Positions 30,746-33,570 of a stretch of DNA of 33,570 bases are shown here, one piece after another; position 1 is the first letter of the stretch, and every line of letters begins with the position of its first letter. The notes under the pieces were generated by a model. That model did no database searches and was not told where the DNA came from. It saw only the letters and a list, made by a program, of their open reading frames with translations. The stretch is from Acidimicrobiales bacterium (GTDB lineage Bacteria > Actinomycetota > Acidimicrobiia > Acidimicrobiales > VFJN01), in the NCBI GenBank assembly GCA_035316325.1, contig DATHJB010000186.1, positions 1 to 33,570 on the forward strand, written 5' to 3'. The position numbers and the translations under genes were made by a program.

Positions 30746-32707
30746 GTGGTGGTCTCGCCTGAGGGGAGGCAGAAGCCGCGGATCGCGATCCGGCACAAGC
30801 TGGGCGCGGCGATGCTCGTCCCGGTGGCGATCCTGACGCTGGTCGTCGTGGTGGAGAGCGCGCAGGTCACCGGCGACGCGGCGCGGGCGCGGCGCCAGTC
30901 GGAGCTGGCGGCCGCGACCGACGGTCCCGGCGGCCTGCTGCGGAGCCTCCAGGACGAGCGCAACTGGGTCGCCGTCGAGCTCATCGGGCAGGGCGGCCTG
31001 GTGCTGGTGGACGTCGAGGGCTACGACGAGACCCGGCAGAAGACGGACGAGGCGATGGAAGGGTTCGCGGCGCTCGTCGCCGGCGGCAGCGACGAGACGA
31101 AGGAGGCCTACCGGCCGGCGTTGGCGGGCCTCGACGGGCTGGCCGCGCTGCGGGCGGAGATCGACGCGTTCGACGCGCCCCGGACCATCGACAACGCCGA
31201 GTTCGGCAACGAGATGTTCGAGGGCTACACCGCCATGATCACGCCCTTCTTCGACGCGGTCGACACGATCGCCGCCTCCGTCGACGACCCCGACCTGCGC
31301 CGCGGCGCGGGCCTGATCGCCACGTCGTCCGAACAGGTCGAGGTGGTCGGCAACCTCGTCCGGCGCACGCTGGTCTACTCGCTGCTCACCGACGGCGGGG
31401 TGGACACGCCCCAGGAGATCTACGAGCTGAGCGACCTCGCGGAGCGGCTCAAGCGCAACGAGGCGCTGCTCGAGGTGCACACGACCGGCGTCTACCGGGG
31501 GGAGTGGGACAAGGAGCTGTTCCGGGTGTTCACCTGGAAGCTCGTCGTCTACGTCAACGGGGCCATCGACACCGGCACCGTCGACCTCGAAGCGTTCCTC
31601 GACATCGTCACCGTCCCGACCGAGCGGTCGTACTTCGGGTACCGCCAGCGGGTCGGCGGCATCGTCCAGGCCCAGGCCGACGAGCTCGAGGCCGACGCGG
31701 CGACGCGGCAGCGGCTCTGGCTGGCGCTGCTGGGCGTGATCGTGGCCCTGACCGCGGGGATCGTGTGGGTGACGACCCGGTCCATCGTCCGGCCGCTGAC
31801 CTCCCTCGCCCGCCAGACGGCCGACATGGCCCACCACCGCCTGCCCGCAGCGCTCTCGGAGGTGCTCCGGACGCCGGTCGGCGACGACCTCAGCGTGCCG
31901 CCCAAGGAACCGATCCAGGCCGCGTCGCACGGCGAGATCGGCCGGCTCGCCACGGCGCTCAACCGGGTGCAGGACTCGGCGATCGACCTCGCCGTCGGGC
32001 AGGCCGTGCTGCGTCGCAACCTCGCCGACGCGCTCGTGAACCTCGGACGCCGGAACCAGAACCTGCTCCTGCGCCAGCTCGCCCTCATCACCGACCTCGA
32101 GCGCGACGAAGCCGACCCCGGGGCGCTCACCAACCTGTTCCAGCTCGACCACCTCGCCACCCGCATGCGCCGCAACGCCGAGTCGCTGCTGGTGCTGGGG
32201 GAGCTGCCGGCGCCGCAGGCCCGCACGCAGCCGGCCGCGATCGCCCACATCGTCCAGGCCGCGCTGGGCGAGGTCGAGGACTTCCCGCGGGTGCAGATGG
32301 ACCTGGAGCCCGGCGCGGTCCAAGGGGGGATCTCCGGTGATCTGGCGCACCTGCTGGCCGAGCTGGTCGAGAACGCGCTGGTCTTCTCGCCGCCGCAGCA
32401 GGCGGTCCACGTGCGGGGCCTCCGGGGCCCGACCGGATACCGGTTGACGATCGTCGACGCCGGGCTGGGGATGTCCGCCGAGGATCTGGCGGCGGCGAAC
32501 CGGCGGCTGGCGGGGACGGAGAGCTTCACGGTCGCCCCGTCGAAGTACCTCGGGCACTACGTCAGCGGCAACCTGGCCCGCCGTCACGGCATCGCGGTGC
32601 GTCTCGACGACTCGCCGTTCCACGGCGTGACCGCCACCGTCGACCTCCCCGAGGCCGTTCTGGCCCCGGACGCACCACCCACCGCGGGCCATCGGGAAGC
32701 CGGCTGA
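30746..32707 (+). CDS. Membrane sensor histidine kinase, nitrate/nitrite-sensor type (conservon CvnA-like)
   Basis: This is a 653-residue kinase. TM1 is at about 20-36, then an extracytoplasmic all-helical NIT-type domain (about 40-320), TM2 at about 322-345 and a HAMP region starting TRSIVRPLTSLA. The phospho-acceptor region LDHLATRMRRNAESLLVLGE has His469. The ATPase domain shows AELVENALVFSP (N-box Asn) and DAGLGMS (G1). Domain order and the LDHLATRMRRNAE motif are those of Streptomyces conservon kinases. The CvnB/C/D partners (roadblock, DUF742, GTPase) are absent here; a TetR gene follows 19 bp downstream. The start at 30746 is favoured by the Shine-Dalgarno sequence and promoter. The signal sensed is unknown. 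Confidence 0.9.
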   Translation: MVVSPEGRQKPRIAIRHKLGAAMLVPVAILTLVVVVESAQVTGDAARARRQSELAAATDGPGGLLRSLQDERNWVAVELIGQGGLVLVDVEGYDETRQKTDEAMEGFAALVAGGSDETKEAYRPALAGLDGLAALRAEIDAFDAPRTIDNAEFGNEMFEGYTAMITPFFDAVDTIAASVDDPDLRRGAGLIATSSEQVEVVGNLVRRTLVYSLLTDGGVDTPQEIYELSDLAERLKRNEALLEVHTTGVYRGEWDKELFRVFTWKLVVYVNGAIDTGTVDLEAFLDIVTVPTERSYFGYRQRVGGIVQAQADELEADAATRQRLWLALLGVIVALTAGIVWVTTRSIVRPLTSLARQTADMAHHRLPAALSEVLRTPVGDDLSVPPKEPIQAASHGEIGRLATALNRVQDSAIDLAVGQAVLRRNLADALVNLGRRNQNLLLRQLALITDLERDEADPGALTNLFQLDHLATRMRRNAESLLVLGELPAPQARTQPAAIAHIVQAALGEVEDFPRVQMDLEPGAVQGGISGDLAHLLAELVENALVFSPPQQAVHVRGLRGPTGYRLTIVDAGLGMSAEDLAAANRRLAGTESFTVAPSKYLGHYVSGNLARRHGIAVRLDDSPFHGVTATVDLPEAVLAPDAPPTAGHREAG

Positions 32708-32712
32708 CCAGG

Positions 32713-32718
32713 TATAAC
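32713..32718 (+). promoter_or_regulatory. -10 box of a leaderless TetR transcript
   Basis: TATAAC (32713-32718) lies 8 nt before the ATG at 32727 and inside the symmetric AGGTATAACCT (32711-32720 with one base before). There is no ribosome site between. This indicates a separate leaderless promoter for the TetR gene inside the kinase-TetR gap. Confidence 0.5.
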
Positions 32719-32726
32719 CTCCCGCC

Positions 32727-33329
32727 ATGTCGACCGGCCGGCGGGAGCGGAAGAAGCGGGAGCTCCGTGCGCGCATCGTCGACGCCGCCGACACCCTGAT
32801 CGCCGAGCACGGCCTGGCGCAGACGACCGTCGACCAGATCGCCGAGCTCACCGACATCGCCCAGGCCACGTTCTTCAACTACTTCCCGACCAAGGCCGAC
32901 GTGGTCGACGCGCTGGTCGATCGCCTGGTCGACCAGTTCCACGAGGTGATCGACCAGGCCCACGGCGCGGCCAGCTCCGTGTTCCAGAAGATCGAGGCGC
33001 TGTTCCTCCTGACCGCGGAGCTGACCGAGGGCCAACACCGCGTCCTGCGCGACGTCATCGCCGAGACCGTCCGGTCGACGTCGCAGCGCCCCGAGCGGAG
33101 CCTCGCCCGCATGCGCGGCCTGTTCGCCGGCGACATCGCCGCCGCCCAGGAGCGGGGCGAGGCGCGCCGCGACCGCAGCGCCGAGGCGCTCTCCGACGCC
33201 GTCCTCGGCCTCTACGTCTCGGTGATCCTCTTCTGGAGCACCGACGCCGACTACCCCGTGGCCGACCGCCTCCGCACCTCCGCCGACCTGGCCGTCGACC
33301 TGATTCGAGCGACAGTATCAGTCGATTGA
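32727..33329 (+). CDS. TetR-family regulator, paralogue of the one at 29962
   Basis: This is a 200-residue TetR protein beginning MSTGRRERKKRELRARI. The HTH is residues about 22-60 (TTVDQIAELTDIAQATFFNYFPTK). The ligand domain ends with ILFWSTDADYPVADRLRTS, shared with the divergent-side paralogue. The gene is 19 bp after the kinase stop and has its own TATAAC box 8 nt upstream of the ATG. It may work with the kinase or be expressed separately. The ligand is unknown; the almost shared C-terminal motif suggests both paralogues respond to related ligands. Confidence 0.93.
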   Translation: MSTGRRERKKRELRARIVDAADTLIAEHGLAQTTVDQIAELTDIAQATFFNYFPTKADVVDALVDRLVDQFHEVIDQAHGAASSVFQKIEALFLLTAELTEGQHRVLRDVIAETVRSTSQRPERSLARMRGLFAGDIAAAQERGEARRDRSAEALSDAVLGLYVSVILFWSTDADYPVADRLRTSADLAVDLIRATVSVD

Positions 33330-33363
33330 ATGCTCGTTCACAACGGCGCGAAGGCGATAGCCT
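33327..33363 (+). promoter_or_regulatory. Promoter and palindrome before the last TetR gene
   Basis: The imperfect palindrome TGAATGCTCGTTCA (33327-33340) resembles the TGAAT/ATTCA operator at 27657. TTCACA (33337-33342) and TAGCCT (33358-33363) form a weak promoter with a short 15-bp spacer. The -10 box is 7 nt from the ATG at 33371, again a leaderless layout. Confidence 0.4.
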
Positions 33364-33370
33364 GCCCGGC

Positions 33371-33570
33371 ATGCCCAAGGCCACCAGCGCGAGCACGACG
33401 ACGAGCCGGCGCGAAGCCCGTCGCCTGCTCCAGCAGGACGTCAGCCGCTCCCAGCTGCTCGACGCCGCCGAGGAGGTCTTCGGGCGCAAGGGCTTCCACG
33501 AGGCGACCCTGAAGGAGGTCGCCGAGCTGGCCGAGTTCTCGGTGGGCTCGGTGTACTCGTTCTTCGACAG
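33371..33570 (+). CDS. TetR-family regulator, 3' partial
   Basis: The window ends inside this gene; 66 residues are visible. A basic Ser/Thr-rich lead is followed by SQLLDAAEEVFGRKGFHEATLKEVAELAEF and then SVGSVYSFFDS, the TetR helix-turn-helix with Tyr-Ser-Phe-Phe. The ligand domain is outside the window. It differs clearly from the duplicated pair at 29962 and 32727. The ATG at 33371 is 7 nt from a TAGCCT box and has no ribosome site. Confidence 0.88.
   Translation, partial: MPKATSASTTTSRREARRLLQQDVSRSQLLDAAEEVFGRKGFHEATLKEVAELAEFSVGSVYSFFD

Noticed and set aside
1..33570. Mobile-element, prophage, CRISPR or tRNA signals
   Set aside because: No transposase, integrase, direct-repeat array, clover-leaf tRNA sequence or att-like duplications were recognised in the window. 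Composition is uniform apart from promoter-sized AT-richer patches.

Overview
This window is very GC-rich and densely packed, with mostly GTG/ATG starts and 4-base ATGA/GTGA gene junctions. It carries TetR and LuxR regulators, an F420-type luciferase-like oxidoreductase and a Streptomyces conservon-type sensor kinase. Together these point to a high-GC actinobacterium. An Acidimicrobiia-like soil or aquatic lineage is my guess from gene style, not something the sequence proves. I see no rRNA, tRNA, CRISPR array, transposase or replication origin. The longest gene-free stretch is about 160 bp (30586-30745).

Layout. (1) 1-3328, plus strand: the end of a cyclase-family metal hydrolase, a short-chain dehydrogenase (SDR) coupled to it, and an orphan family-5 substrate-binding lipoprotein. 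A long hairpin at 3345-3379 separates these from the next block. (2) 3362-6724, minus strand: a Cys-rich protein of unknown function, a DHA2-type MFS exporter and an LLM-class oxidoreductase. (3) 6837-7559: a TetR regulator. (4) 7688-17581, plus strand: one long apparent operon with a D-aminoacylase-like amidohydrolase, a complete Dpp/Opp-type ABC importer (binding lipoprotein, two permeases, two ATPases), a D-2-hydroxyacid dehydrogenase, a degenerate SDR and an intact SDR. From the second permease onward every junction is a 4-bp start/stop overlap. (5) 17682-18440 minus and 18514-23613 plus: an enoyl-CoA hydratase divergent from an acyl-CoA-ligase-like protein, then a four-subunit 2-oxoacid:ferredoxin oxidoreductase (gamma, ferredoxin, alpha, beta) and another SDR. 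(6) 23702-26421, minus: a SnoaL-like protein and a large ATPase-LuxR regulator. (7) 26464-26850: a small NYN/PIN-type nuclease-like protein. (8) 26863-30585, minus: a TetR, a GT1 glycosyltransferase, a secreted serine esterase lipoprotein and another TetR. (9) 30746-33570, plus: a nitrate/nitrite-sensor-type histidine kinase, a TetR paralogous to the one divergent from it, and the start of one more TetR.

How the genes may work together (inference). Block 4 could import an amphiphilic amide or peptide, hydrolyse an N-acyl-D-amino-acid-like bond, and oxidise or reduce the released hydroxy/oxo acids. Block 5 could turn acids and 2-oxo acids into CoA thioesters and pass electrons to ferredoxin. 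The ring-opening-type cyclase, the two substrate-binding proteins and at least four SDRs (one catalytically degenerate) make this look like a catabolic island for an unidentified substrate. Regulation is dense: five TetR genes, one LuxR and one sensor kinase, many with palindromes at their promoters. Several start codons have a TANNNT box only 6-8 nt upstream, which suggests leaderless transcripts.
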